DNA of 64,000 nucleotides from Anaeramoeba flamelloides (lineage: Eukaryota; Metamonada; Anaeramoebidae): positions 6,944,001-7,008,000 of the forward strand of contig JANTQA010000047.1 in assembly GCA_027625915.1 (NCBI GenBank), read 5' to 3'. The translations under genes were made by a program, and so were the position numbers. Below are positions 24,113-36,297 of the stretch, piece by piece (within the stretch, counting starts at the first letter, position 1; the number at the start of each line of letters is the position of its first letter). The notes under the pieces are model-generated. The model ran no database searches. It was not told the DNA's origin and saw only the letters and a program-made list of their open reading frames with translations.

Positions 24113-26977
24113 ATGCTCTCTTTACAAAATAGTTATTCATCCAAACTTATCCAAAAGCTCAACCTTCAAAACTCATCAAGTTTATATCGTGCTTTTAGTA
24201 AGTGGAGCCCCGAAAAAGAAAGTAAGATCATTGTATTTCTTTTTTAAATTTCATGATTAATTATGTTCTTTTAAAATGAAATAAACAATCAAATAACCTT
24301 TTTTCTTTTATCTTTTATCTTTTATCTTCCCTAATATAGAAAATCTCATTTTACCAAAGTCTTCGGACATTATAAATGAAAAAGAAATTTGGCAAGTCTT
24401 AGAATCAACAAAACCATTAGCAAAGGATCCAAAGGTTATTGATGACATCCTTGAAAAAGCTAAGGAAAGATCATTATTAAAAGGCATTGATTCGTCCGCA
24501 GGTGAATTTGTACAAGGTAACTTGTTTTAAAAATCCTTCTTTGTGTTTTAAGCTTGTCAAATAATTGTTTGAATATTGGAAAAGATTTCTTTAAATTTAA
24601 TTAAAACATACAAAAAATTTCAATTTCTTTTTTTAATTCTTGATTGATATTTCTTTTTTTTTTTTGAAAATACTCTACCCTTTAGGTCTTTCCTTGAAAG
24701 AAACTGCAACTCTCCTAAACGTTGATGTTAACAATTCTCGATTTATGGACAAATTACTTGACACAGCATTATCTATCAAAGAAAGGATTTATGGGAATCG
24801 AATTGTCTTGTTTGCTCCATTGTATACCTCAAATTATTGTCTCGGAAGTTGCAAGTACTGTGGTTATCGAGTAGCTAATAAAGAAATTCCAAGGTAAATA
24901 AATTAAAACTTTTTGATATTTTGTTTTTACTTTATTATTTTTGGCTTGTTAATAGTAAACCAAAATTAATTTTCAATAACTAACCATCTTTTTTGTCTCT
25001 TGCTATACATTAAAACAAAAAGGAGCTTTTTGTCAAACGAAGAGATCGTAAAAGAAGTCGGAGCAATTCAAAAAATTGGACACAAACGTATTTTAATGGT
25101 AAGTCATCTCCATTTTCTTGATTTTAATTGGAATTTTAAACCCTCACATTCAATTTCTTAACGTCCCAAAAAATCACATAAAAAGTGTTTCAAAAGATTT
25201 TTCTTGAGGAAAAGGTTTTCTTCGATTTTTTCAATAGAGAGAATTAATTCAATGAAACAAACTTTATATAAATGATCTAAAATCAGAGGTAATTTAACAA
25301 TTGGCAGTGTTGCTTCTTAACCCAGAGAATTAAAAGACAAAATGAAAATTATTATGAATATAATTTCCTGTTTTTTGATTTTTTCATAAATTCATCAAAT
25401 GATTGAATAATACTCGACAGTTTGTTTCTTTTTTTTAAATACACCGACAAAAATAAGAGTTTTTCAGTTTTTGAAATTACGTTTGTTATTTAACCCGATA
25501 AAAAAAAACCTCGATTAATTCGATCAATTACAATAAAATATCTAATTTTCCTCAAAAAAAAAAAAAAAAAAGCAAGGGAAAAATTGCCTTGTGTTTTTTT
25601 TTTTAATGGAGTAAAATATTTTGAAATAAAAGTTTATAGACTCAATTAAGAGAAAAAAAATACCCAATTTATCTCAATTTCTCCTTTTAACTTCTTTTTT
25701 CTTTTCCAAAAATAATAAAAAAAAAACAAAATTTTTCTCCAATTTTCCAAAAACAAATAATAACCCTTTTGCAAAATAGTTATGTGGAGAACATCCAAAA
25801 TATCCATTTGAAAATTTCCTAGAGGCAGTCCAAGTTGCAGCAAAAGTGAAAACACCACCACACGGCGACGTACGAAGAATTAATATTGAAATACCAGCCT
25901 TATCTGTAACAGATATGAAAAGGCTGAAGGCAACAAATTGCGTTGGAACTGTTGCACTTTTCCAAGAGACATATCACCGCGAAACTTATAAAGACTTACA
26001 TCCTTATGGACCAAAATCCGATTATGATTGGAGATTATTAAATATGGATCGTGCCAATTTAGGAGGTATCGGCGATGTCGGTTTGGGTGCACTATTTGGA
26101 TTATTTGACTACAGATTTGAAGTTTTGAGTCTCTTACAGCATGCCATCCATTTAGAAAATACTTATAACTCAGGACCCCATACTATTTCGTAAGTTTATT
26201 TCTCAATTTTTTCTGTATAACTCTTCGATCTCTCTTTTGTTACCAAAAAAGATTGTTCAATCAATTTCTATCTTTTCCTCCTTCTTCTTTCATTCTTTAT
26301 TAATGAAAAAATGACTTTTTTTTTTTCTTCACATATTTACGAATAAATAATTAAAATTTTCCAACCAAAAAAGGATACCAAGACTTAGACCCGCAAAAAA
26401 CACACCATATTACGGAAACACCAAATATCTTGTTGATGATCCAAACTTTATCAAACTTGTTGCAATTTTAAGAGTATCTGTTCCATACACTGGCATGATC
26501 TTGTCAACCAGGGAATCCGAAGAAATGAGAAAAACGTTAATGCACATTGGCATTTCCCAAATGAGCGCAGGGTCAAGAACAAACATTGGAAGTTATAATA
26601 AGAAAGAAGAAGGCGACGATTCCTCAGATGAGGGCCAATTCACCTTAGCAGATTTAAGACCCACAGATGAAGTTATCCGTGATCTCTTAGTAAATGGTTA
26701 TTTACCAAGCTTTTGTACTGCTTGCTATAGACTTGGGCGAACAGGAGAGGAATTTATGAGCATCGCCAAGCGTGGTGATATCCATAACTTTTGCCACCCA
26801 AATGGTATTTTAACCGTTGCAGAATATTTGCATGATTACGCTTCACCAACAACAAAAAGTGTTGGCTTTGAGGCACTTCAAAGAGAATTGTTAAATATCC
26901 CCGACCCAAACGTACGTAAAAAAGTCAGCAAACAATTAAAGCAAATTGAAACTGGTGTTAGAGATATGTTTTGGTAA
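24113..26977 (+). CDS. hydG: [FeFe]-hydrogenase maturase HydG, six exons
   Basis: Exons 24113-24221, 24340-24516, 24686-24893, 25023-25098, 25780-26189 and 26374-26977 join in frame to 527 residues, all with GTAA donors and AG acceptors. HydG is a radical-SAM tyrosine lyase; it makes the CO and cyanide ligands and the Fe synthon of the hydrogenase H-cluster. The radical-SAM motif CX3CX2C is C147, C151, C154 (NYCLGSCKYCGY). The C-terminal CX2CX22C site for the auxiliary cluster is C441, C444, C467 (FCTACYRLGRTG...FC). Other family signatures are present (SAGSRTNIG, HYDYASPTTK-like). The first 36 residues are rich in Ser, Leu, Lys and Arg and poor in acids, fitting a hydrogenosomal or mitochondrial presequence. 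The ATG chosen is the first in frame after a stop. HydE, HydF and HydA are not in the window. Confidence 0.97.
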
Positions 26978-27716
26978 GATGTGATTACCAATCATGGTGT
27001 ATAAATTTTTTTTCATTAATTATTTTGCTAATTTTTAATCATTTTTATATTTTGATTTATTTATTTTTCTTCTTCTTCTTTATCACCGAGTATTATTATT
27101 ACTATTCTTACCGACTTGATTGCTTTTTTTTTTTACTTTTAATTTTTTTTCCAATTTTTAAAAAAATTTCTAATTTATTTATTATATTTTTAATTTTGAA
27201 AATTTAGAGTTATTTGAAAAGTTTTCTTTTAATTTTCGTTTTTATATATTAAAAATTTTTTTAGTTTTAAAATTAATTGAAAATATTTCTAAAATTAAAA
27301 TTAATAGATTTATATTATTATAAAATAATACGTTGGATTTGTTTTTTTAAATCACTTTTTATTATTTTTTCATATTTTTTTTTTTTTTTTTCATTTTTGT
27401 TTTTGATTTTTTTTGTCAACTTTGAAATTTTTAATAGAAAGTAATATAAAAATATAAGGAAAATAGTGAAAATTATAGTTTGGAATTGAATATCAATTCT
27501 AGAACATGAATATATTCTCATATTTTGTCTAATTTTTTAAATAGATCAACAAAATAATATTTTTAGGGTATTGAAATTCATCGGGTGCGGGATTTCATAG
27601 TAAATTAAGTATATTAAATATATATATATGGCAATGGAGATTTTTTGAAAATCTCAATGAAAATATTAAAAACCAAACGATTTTGCTACCCTCCTTTTTT
27701 TATCAAACAATCATTT
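26978..27716. other. 3' flank of hydG
   Basis: Very AT-rich; nothing else recognisable. It probably includes the hydG 3' UTR. Confidence 0.5.
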
Positions 27717-28069
27717 TATACAGCAATTTCAAACCTGGTGCGCACGAATTAACTTAACTTAAAATTCCAATTTTCATTAAACTTTCATTGAACTTAAAGA
27801 TCTGTGAAAACTAAATTAATGTTTTAACACCAAAACTCAAGAATACCTAAATGACAAGCTTCGTAAACAACTTTACACTTTTTCTTTTACACTTTTTTGA
27901 AATTATTTTAAAAAAATTCCCTTTTGTAAGAGATCATGGATATTAAGGACAATATAAGAAGATTTCAGTCCAAAATAACCATCACCCTTTTAAATTGAAA
28001 CCGTTTTAATGAAAATTTAAAATTTAAGTTAAGTTAAATCGTGCGCACCAGGTTTGAAATTGCTGTATA
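27717..28069. mobile_element. TIR element with CAGCAATTTCAAACC ends, about 350 bp
   Basis: Left end TATACAGCAATTTCAAACC and right end GGTTTGAAATTGCTGTATA are exact complements. The match continues through CTGGTGCGCACGA and TTAACTTAACTT to give arms of about 60 bp. TATACAG...CTGTATA ends recall Tc1/mariner or pogo-type elements with TA duplication. The interior holds no transposase. The CpG-containing GTGCGCAC near each end stands out in this AT-rich sequence. Confidence 0.9.
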
Positions 28070-28072
28070 AGC

Positions 28073-28662
28073 TATTTCCAAAAAAACGGGACAAATTTAT
28101 TTTTATACATCTCTATTAAACCCAATCTTCAAAAAAGTATTTAAATATATTACAACTATTAACTATCGTTTATTGATTCTTGAGAATATTTCAATTTGTT
28201 TATTAGTATTGTATTACATAAATAAAAGATATTAAATTTTCTAATCTTGATTTTATCTAATATTTTTTTAGATGTAAAAATTGGTATTTATTATTTTCTT
28301 TTTGATCCAAACAACCGTTTTTATAACTTCTTTAATCTTAAAAAATTATCCAATAAAATAAAAAACATATAAATGTTAATGATAGTTTAAAAATCATGTG
28401 TACCCATTCCATATTTTTATTTTTTTTTATTGAAATTGATCGTACCTTATTTTCTCTAAAAAAAGTGCTATTTTTTTTTTTTTTTATATTTTTTTGGTAA
28501 AATTTCATCCTTCATATATTGAAATAAATACCAAAGTCATTGGATTCAATCGGTATTAATAATTAATTTAATCTGGTCTTGCCAATTAATAAATAACTCT
28601 ACTAACAAAGATGATTTTTTCTGAAATGTAGAAAAAAAAATGCAACGCTTTTTTGGAAATAC
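28073..28662 (+). mobile_element. TIR element R5, copy 1
   Basis: About 590 bp. Left end TATTTCCAAAAAAACGGGAC; right end ...CGCTTTTTTGGAAATA, its approximate complement. The whole unit aligns in direct orientation with 60695-61297. Blocks shared along the length include CAATCTTCAAAA, ATAAAAGATATTAAATTTTC, TATTGAAATAAATACC and ACTAACAAAGATGATTTTT. It abuts the TIR element ending at 28069. No conserved frame, so non-autonomous. Confidence 0.83.
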
Positions 28663-30502
28663 CTTATATCCCTTAGCGCCCCAAATATACTAAAAACATT
28701 TCAAACAAAATTTTTAATTTGAAATATTATCAAATGATTATAAGATATAGAATTTATAAACAATTATCTTAGAAAGAAAATTTATAATTAAAAATTGTAC
28801 TGTTACTTAAAATAAAAAAATAACTTGAAAAAAATTTTTCAACATTGGTAATTTTTTTTTGGTTATTGTGATTTTATTATTTTTCCAACCTAATTTTGTC
28901 AAAATAATTTTTTTTTTTTTTGAAAAGTTTGTCTACACACCAAAAACCCCAAAGTTTTAATGATTTAAACAAATCATCCTTTAAGGGAAATTTTTTTGCG
29001 GTTATTTGCACCACAAAATTACCTAAAATACGTTATTAAATAAATTATTCATTACAAAAGTTATTTTAATATCATACAGAAAAATTGTTTTATCTAATGA
29101 TTAACTTTCAATAACAATATCTATATTAGATTCCAAATAATTTAAAATAAAAAAAAAATATAAATTAAATTTGAACAAAAAATAATATTTTTTTTCATTG
29201 TATAATTTGGAATTTTTTTCAATTTTAAATGATTTGGCCAATATTTCGAGTCAAATTAATATTTGATTTTTTTTTTAATTTTTACTATTTTCTAATTTTT
29301 GATTTTTGAAAATCTAGATATAAAATAAACAATATTATTGAATTAGAAACCATATATCAGATCTTATTTTCCAAGATCTGGATTAATTTAGAAAGGAAAA
29401 ATTCAAATTTCAAAAATATATTATTCAAATTTTTACATATTTCAAAATTAAGAAAAAATTCTTGTTTTTGAAGATTCTTATATTCTTTGAATAATATTTA
29501 AGAGTTATTTTTTTTTATTTTTTTTTAAATTTAGGGTTGATTATTTTACCTATTATAAAGTTTATATTTGTTTAATTCCCATTTAATAAACGAAATTATT
29601 TTAAATTTTTTTTTTTTTTTGTTTTTTCAAGTAAATTCTATTAAATAAAATTTTAGAAAATTATTTATATTATACTTTTAATTTTTGCCTAAATAAATAA
29701 ATTTCATTTTTCTCTTGATTGGTTATTTATTGAATTTTTTTCGAAAAAAAAATGAAATTTTTTCAGTAATTTATTTTTTTATTTATTAAATTTTATCATA
29801 AAATTAACAACGTTGTTTAATTATTATCATTAATAAATTAATGCGTTGAGTTTTGAATTACTATTACTGTAATAAATTTTCTGATTTAAAAGATTAAAAT
29901 AAAAATATAAATCTTTAAAAAAAATGTAAAAATTAATAATTAGTATTTTTTTTTTCCAATTTCAAAAAAAAAAATTCATTAGCATAACTATTTTATCTTT
30001 GAATTATTTTGACTTTTTATTATAATACAAATCTGGATTAAAGACAAATAATAAAATAAATATATTAGTATATCAGTACAATTTTAAGTCTTTTTTAAAA
30101 AACTTGATGAAATTTGGGCAAAAGCTGGATACTAAGGGATATATATTATCATAAACATATATTTTTCAATTTTTTATTATGAATTTTTCTTTATTACCCA
30201 AAAGAATTTAAAATCATAAGAAACCCTATCCACGACTCTACCAAAAACAAGAAAATTTATAATATTAATTCTTAAAATTGGAATACCTTTCTGTCTTTCT
30301 TTAAAGAATTTCTTTTTGTGTGGTATGGTTTTTTATCTAATATTATGATATTATTTTTCCATTTGATCCTAATAAATTTATATCTTGTAAAAAACAATTA
30401 AAGTGGTTTATACTTTTTAAATATTGATCAAATTCTTTCTATTATGTCTGTTACTCGCCCATCGCACCCCCAAAGCCTTTTTTATCCAACTTTTATTATA
30501 TT
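28663..30502. other. AT-rich spacer, no gene seen
   Basis: Long T and A runs. The words GGATACTAAGGGATATATAT (30127) and the similar GGATACTAAAGGATATATAT (14572) may mark the ends of another decayed repeat. Confidence 0.5.
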
Positions 30503-30736
30503 TACTGATAAATTCAAATAACTATCTGAAAATTTTTTACTTCATTTTCCATTTTACAATTTTTTTATAAAAGCTTTGAAGAAAGCATTTTATTCATTTA
30601 AATTTTAAAAAAAATTGTAAAATTGGTTGTACTTAAAATAGATCTTTCTATTGAGTCGTTTAAAAAGTTGAGATATGATATTACAAAAGGGAAATTGAAC
30701 TGAAAAATTTATTAGATTTATTTGAATTTATCAGTA
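30503..30736. mobile_element. MITE family R7, copy 2, with TA duplication
   Basis: The best-preserved R7 copy. TA then CTGATAAATTCAAATA at the left, TTTGAATTTATCAG then TA at the right. The arms are imperfect inverted repeats of about 45 bp. Copies 1 and 3 are at 11907 and 50681. Confidence 0.83.
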
Positions 30737-31154
30737 TTTGATAAATATGAGAAGAGCTTTAATTTGAAAAGAGTTATTGACGATATCATATTTATGTTTA
30801 TTACCTCCACCAAATATTGTCTAGAAAATGAAAAATATTCAGAAAATATTAATTTCTTATTGTCTTCTTCCTATAAAGATTCCACTTTATTTTAATGGGC
30901 ATAATATGAGTTTGATAGATGTTTTCATTTGTTCACTTTTTTCAAATATTTTAAACCCAATATTTACTATTTCATTAATTTTTAGTTTCATCAATAGATG
31001 ATTGAAGTTCAATTGTTTTTTTTTTTTTTTTTGTTATAACTATCTTGCCTTTTCTTAATTGGTATGTAATGTTGTTTAAGTTTTCTAGTTGGGAATACTG
31101 GTTTGAATTTTGTAGAACTTGCTCTTTAATAATTTACTTTGCATTCATCCATAT

Positions 31155-31352
31155 ATAGCCAGTTCCACTTTTATGGCACAAACTTTCAATGGAATTTAAA
31201 GTACTTAAAAATATCAAATATAGGAAATTTTTTGGAATTTTTTGTTTTTCAAATTATTTTTCTAGAATTTGAATTTTAAGTCTTAATTTTAGATTTTTTT
31301 TGTGCCATAAATTTAGTTGAAACTTTGTGTAAAGAAGGTGGAACTCGCTGTA
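31155..31352. mobile_element. MITE family R6, copy 1
   Basis: About 200 bp. Left arm AGCCAGTTCCACTTTTATGG, then GCACAAACTTTCAATGGAATTT; the right arm is its approximate complement (TTTTGTGCCATAAATTTAG...GGAACTCGCTG). It matches 56591-56791 and, in part, about 58150-58230. Confidence 0.82.
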
Positions 31353-31991
31353 TTTATAGATTGAAATCTCCAGCAGATGAGATAAAAAAATATATTATTC
31401 TATATAGTAATCGTGGTAAAATAACCACTTTTAAAATTGAATACCTTGATAATTTTAGAAGTTTTACTTATCTTTGTCTAATTGAAAAAATTAACTATTA
31501 GACTTTTCTCAATTATCATTTACAACTTTTTCTTTATTGTTGTACCAAATATTCATTTTTCTAATTTTTTGAAAATATGATTTGATTGTTAAAAAACAAT
31601 TTTTTTGGTAGTACTTGAAAAAATTACTCAAACTTAATACTATAATAAAAACGAAAAAAAAAATTGTTAACTATTTCTAAATGTGTTTTAGATCTTATAA
31701 TTTAAAATTGAGGATCAGATATTTCAACTGAAAATTAATGACAAAAAATCAATTCTTTGACAACTGATTATTCGCTTCTCAAAAGCTATTAAAATATTTT
31801 TAATTTCAATTTTTAATGAATCTCTGGAAAATTAAATACTCTATTCTCTTTGGGAAATAATAAATAATAGTTTCTAACAACCTGAGAATTGAAGTATATA
31901 TTGCTCAGTATAAATTATTTTTTTATATACAACATAATTTATTGACTTTAAAGAATGAAAAGCTCATAGGTGGTGATAAAAGTTAAATATT

Positions 31992-32237
31992 GTGATATTT
32001 TCCAAAATTCTAAGTTTTTGCAAAACTTTTTTCCAACCAAACAAGAAATTTGACATAAAAAGATTTGAAAATCTAACTTACCCTACTGAAAATCTCCCCT
32101 ACTTTGTCTTAAAGTCTTATAAAGTTGAAGGTAAGGGAATAGAGATATATTTCCAATCATCTGGTAAGAGAGTTCAACAAGAGGTAAACAAAATTGATTT
32201 CAATTTTACCCTTCAAATTTTACAAAAATTAAAATAG
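31992..32237 (+). CDS. Candidate terminal exon, unrecognised protein
   Basis: An open frame of about 80 codons ends at TAG 32235-32237. The second half (NLPYFVLKSYKVEGKGIEIY, then FQSSGKRVQQEV) has a balanced composition, unlike the surrounding spacer. No ATG begins it and no upstream exon was found. It ends about 220 bp before the Rab gene, on the same strand. It could be the last exon of a small gene or a remnant; I do not recognise a family. Confidence 0.25.
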   Translation: MIFSKILSFCKTFFQPNKKFDIKRFENLTYPTENLPYFVLKSYKVEGKGIEIYFQSSGKRVQQEVNKIDFNFTLQILQKLK

Positions 32238-32460
32238 TCTTTTAAGCAAATAAAATGTTTGCTCAAAATAATTCAAAAAAAACATTAAAAATTGTAATAT
32301 TTTGATTTTCTTTGAACACTAATCAAGTAAAAGTAATTTTTAGACTTGGAATATTACCTTTAAAGTCTCTCGAGTATAAAATCTTAAGACTTGTTTGATA
32401 AATTCTTTTCATTTTTGTTTAGTTTCCAATTTAAAGTTTTTTTATAACATACTTTTAGAA

Positions 32461-33971
32461 ATGATTTCCGATAGTAGCGAAGAAGACGACTATGATTTTC
32501 TTTTTAAAATTGTCTTAGTAGGCGATTCAGGTGTGGGTAAATCCAATTTGTTATCGAGATTTTGTAGGTAAGTATCTTACCCCTTTTTAATCTTGGTTGA
32601 CAAAATTTATTTACTCTTATAATTGTTGTCCATAAGAAAGAAATTATTGAACAAGAGAATATTCAACTTTTTTTTTTCATTCTTCTTCCAAACTTTCTGT
32701 TGAGCAAAAAAAACAATCCGATCTTATTTTTTTCTTTTCCCTTCAAAAAAAAACTTTGAAAACAACAAACTTTTTAAAAAATCAACAAACACAAAAAAAA
32801 AAACAAAAAATTCAAATCAAAACAAATTAAAATTGAATAGAAATGAATTTGATTTAGAAAGTAGAAGTACCATTGGTGTTGAATTTGCAACAAAAACAAT
32901 TACAATAGATAAAAAAATCATCAAGGCACAAATATGGGTAATTATCAAATGAATTTATCTTCAACACAAAGAACAAAAATCAAAAGATTCCAAATTAAAA
33001 GACTTTTTGAATTAATTTTTTTTTGTTTTTTGATCTTTCTCTTAAATTTATCTTAAAAAAAAATTAAATCTATTAGGATACCGCTGGGCAAGAAAGATAT
33101 CGTGCAATAACATCAGCGTTTGTTTTTTTTTTTTTTTTTTTTTTTTATTAAATATTTTATTTAAATTCGCAAAAATCTGTTTTCTCCTTTCTGTAAAAGT
33201 ACTTTCAAAAGAAAGTTTGGTTATTTTATTTTATAAAAAGAAAAACAAACAAATCAAGAGACAAACAAAAAGAAAAAATAGAAAATAGAAAAAGAAAAAG
33301 AAAAACACTCTTTTCGAATTAAAGCTCTTTGAAAAAAGTGAGTAACAAAAGTTTTGATAATTGTTACTCAAAGCTCTGAATAGATCCAATTCTACAGTTT
33401 GAAGTCAACACTTATTGAACCTTTTATTCTGCACTTTTTAAAAACAGCAGCAACCTCTTTCCAAAATTTTAAATATTCTAATCTTATAATTTTCTTCTTT
33501 TCTCTCCAAAACACTTATTTGAAAAACGAATACTGTTCTTTCAAAAATAAACCTATTAGTTATTACCGAGGAGCTGTAGGAGCACTTTTAGTTTATGATA
33601 TTACAAAATATTTATCCTTTGAAAATTGCCAAACATGGCTTGATGAGCTAAAGGAAAACTCCTCCCAAGATATCAAAATTATGTCAATTGGAAACAAATT
33701 AGATCTAAAACACCTTAGAGCTGTGCCCATTGAGAAATCTAAAACCTTTTCAGAAGAAAATTCAATTTCCTTTATCGAAACATCTGCTCTTGATTCAACA
33801 AATGTTGACGAAGCCTTTAAACAAGTTCTGAACGAAATTTATATGAGCACCGTTTCAAACGAAGATCAAGTTAAAACAGAAAAAGTTAAAGGAAGCACAA
33901 CCGTTGTTGTTGAAAATACTGATAATAAAAAAGATAAAAAATCACGTGGTAAATTTGCAAAGTGGTGTTAA
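32461..33971 (+). CDS. rab11: Rab11-like small GTPase, four exons
   Basis: Exons 32461-32567, 32841-32937, 33077-33117 and 33560-33971 join in frame to 218 residues. Motifs in order are GDSGVGKS (P-loop, 21-28), STIGVEF (switch I), a switch II stretch of [17 protein letters not shown] and GA, GNKLD (in place of the usual NKxD; Leu is acceptable at the variable site) and [10 protein letters not shown]. The ITSAYYRGAVG and [12 protein letters not shown] stretches are typical of the Rab11/RabA subfamily, which acts in recycling-endosome and trans-Golgi traffic. The protein ends KWC, with one C-terminal Cys instead of the usual pair. The third intron has a GTTTGT donor followed at once by a run of more than 20 T. 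The start is the first ATG and gives the acidic N-terminus [10 protein letters not shown] seen in Rab11. Confidence 0.95.
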
Positions 33972-34129
33972 GTTTTGGGTTTGAAATTGAAATCTTACAA
34001 AAAAAAATCAAAGTCTCGTAACATGAATAATAAAAAGACCAATTTATTTAAAATAACAATTCCTAAAAAAAAGCAGAAATACAATTTTAATATAAAATAT
34101 CTCTACTATGTTTTTTACAGTTTGAATGT

Positions 34130-34169
34130 TTTATTAATTTATTTATTTATTTATTTATTTATTTATTCC
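34130..34169 (+). repeat. (TTTA)n microsatellite downstream of the Rab gene
   Basis: About nine tandem TTTA units, probably in or just beyond the Rab 3' UTR. Confidence 0.85.
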
Positions 34170-34222
34170 AAATTACAATTACGGTTATTTTCTAATTCAT
34201 AAATGAAAATTTTTATTTCAAG

Positions 34223-34947
34223 TTCCCAAATTGTTTCTCGAAATTACAAGTTGAAAATACCCAAGATCTTTACAAAACCAATTGGAAAGATATTTTTAGA
34301 GATTTAATAAAGCTTTCTTATTCAACTTTGAGAGAAAATTTTAATGAGGGTAATTTGATTTTAATAGTTTTATTAAAGATGCTTTTGAGTTAAATCAATC
34401 GAACTAAACGCAACTGTCTATGTGATTGAGTTGCTATTTTTGATTTTTGAATAAATGAAAAATTGATTATTATTGTTTTTCAAGTCTAAAAAAAACTTTT
34501 TTAAACCCTTTCTTATGTGTAAAACAACTTTCATCAATTTTTTTTTATCAAGATCCTTTATATACTTAATGATACCAATGGAAAATAATCCTTAAGGGTA
34601 GATTCATTAGAGTGTAAAAAATATTTTTTTGAAAGGGAAAACCACATTTATCAATTTTTATCATTCTCTAAATCGCATTAAAAACTAATCAGAATGGTGA
34701 TGTACAATAGAATCTCTAAAAATCAACAATGGAAAAAAAGAGGACATTTTTAGAAAAAAATCAAAGAGAGGCAATTCAATTTCCAATTTAATTAGATGTT
34801 CATTCTAATATTGAAAACAGCTATGACAATTATGAAGTGCCACCCTTTGGTTTTTTTTTGAGTTCAGTTAATTTTTTTTTGTTTTTAAAAAGAGTTATTT
34901 TTATCTAAAGAATGTGATAAAAACTTTACTCCTTTTTATATTAGTGG

Positions 34948-34986
<39 letters not shown>

Positions 34987-35815
34987 ACGAATTAGATTAA
35001 ATTGAATGAAATGCATTTTGTAGACCAATAAAACAATTTATTACAAATTAAAGAAAACTTCAATTTGTAGACTTAAAAAAAGAAACACGCGATTATTTTT
35101 TCATAATTGGATTTATTTGAATTTGAGAATACTTTTTCGCTTTTTTTATGAATTGAATTTCATGCCAATGAGTTCCTCTCAGAATTTTTTTTTTGTTAAT
35201 TGATTTTTTTGAAATTGAGGATCCATTGGAACCCTTTTTTTGTTAATTAATTTATTATAATTCTGACCCTTTTAAACTTTTTTAGTATTTTTTACCTTTT
35301 TTTTTTAGAGAAATTAGTTTATTTTTATTTTTTTTTGATTAATTTGGTTTTTTTATTGATATCAAAAACCTTTTTTTAGTTCATTACAGTATCCCCCCTT
35401 GAAACATAAAAATTATTTTTTTGGTCGATGAATTTTATTCACCAAAAGAAGTACAGTTTTAAAATGTTATTAAATTTTTCAGGTAATCCGGCCATTGTCG
35501 ATGGTGTAAAAATTATGGTTAGTGAGTACTCTCATTGATATAAAAAAATTTATATAAGGCATCGTAATCCATTTAAAAATATTATTTTTTTTATTTTTGT
35601 TAATAATTTTTCATTTAAAAATATAAATAGTCTCTTTTTTTAATTTTGTTTTTTATAATCACCACAAATTTCTTCACTAGGATTTCAAAAATGGAGCACC
35701 CAACAGAAGTGATTGTACTCGCCAAATTTCCCCTACAAAAGTAAACAATTCTAGACATATTCACAACACTTTGTATCTTAAAATACCATCCACCATCCTA
35801 CAGTATAACTTTTGA
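34223..35815 (+). CDS. Unrecognised candidate gene, three exons, 5' end not found
   Basis: Three coding-like pieces join in frame. 34223-34349 has a TTTCAAG acceptor and a GTAATT donor. 35483-35517 has a TTTTTCAG acceptor and a GTTAGT donor. 35681-35815 has a TTCACTAG acceptor and ends in TGA. The peptide contains FRDLIKLSYSTLRENFNEGN across the first junction, then PAIVDGVKIM and DFKNGAPNRSDCTRQISP. The intervening introns would be 1133 and 163 bp; the first includes a (TA)n tract at about 34949-34983. I do not recognise a family. Matching phases and plausible splice sites favour real exons, but there is no start codon, and a decayed gene or chance is possible. Confidence 0.35.
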
Positions 35816-35867
35816 AGCTTTCCATTAATATCGCGATTTTCCCACATCAATTTTAATCTAAACTCTT

Positions 35868-36060
35868 TTTCAAAAATTGTGACTCACCTGAAATAATAAA
35901 TTGAAAAAAAAAAATTATCCTTTAGTATTCAAGAACAATTAATCACTAAATATGATTTGTAATTCACTTTTAAGTCATTCTAAATCTATAAAAGCCTGAT
36001 ATTTTAAAAATTAAAAAAAATAAAACCAAAAACTAAAAAAAAGTGAGTCACAATTTTTGA
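35868..36060. mobile_element. Small TIR element with CAAAAATTGTGACTCAC ends
   Basis: TTCAAAAATTGTGACTCAC at about 35870 is the complement of GTGAGTCACAATTTTTGAA ending near 36059, giving a unit of roughly 190 bp. A related word GTGAGTCAAAATTTATGAA occurs at about 36437, beyond the neighbouring repeat, so these ends may belong to a nested structure. No coding capacity. Confidence 0.7.
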
Positions 36061-36252
36061 AATGAGCATTACCCATTTTTTATTAATGAACTTTCACTGA
36101 AAAAAAGTTGAAAAACAATATTTTTTATGAATAATTAAATCCATTTTCAAAGACATTACATAGTAAAAATTTTCTTAGTGATTATTTGTCTTTTCGAAGA
36201 TCTCTTTTTTTTTTCCACATGATCTTTTTAAAAAGAAAAAAAAAAGAAAAAG

Positions 36253-36297
<45 letters not shown>

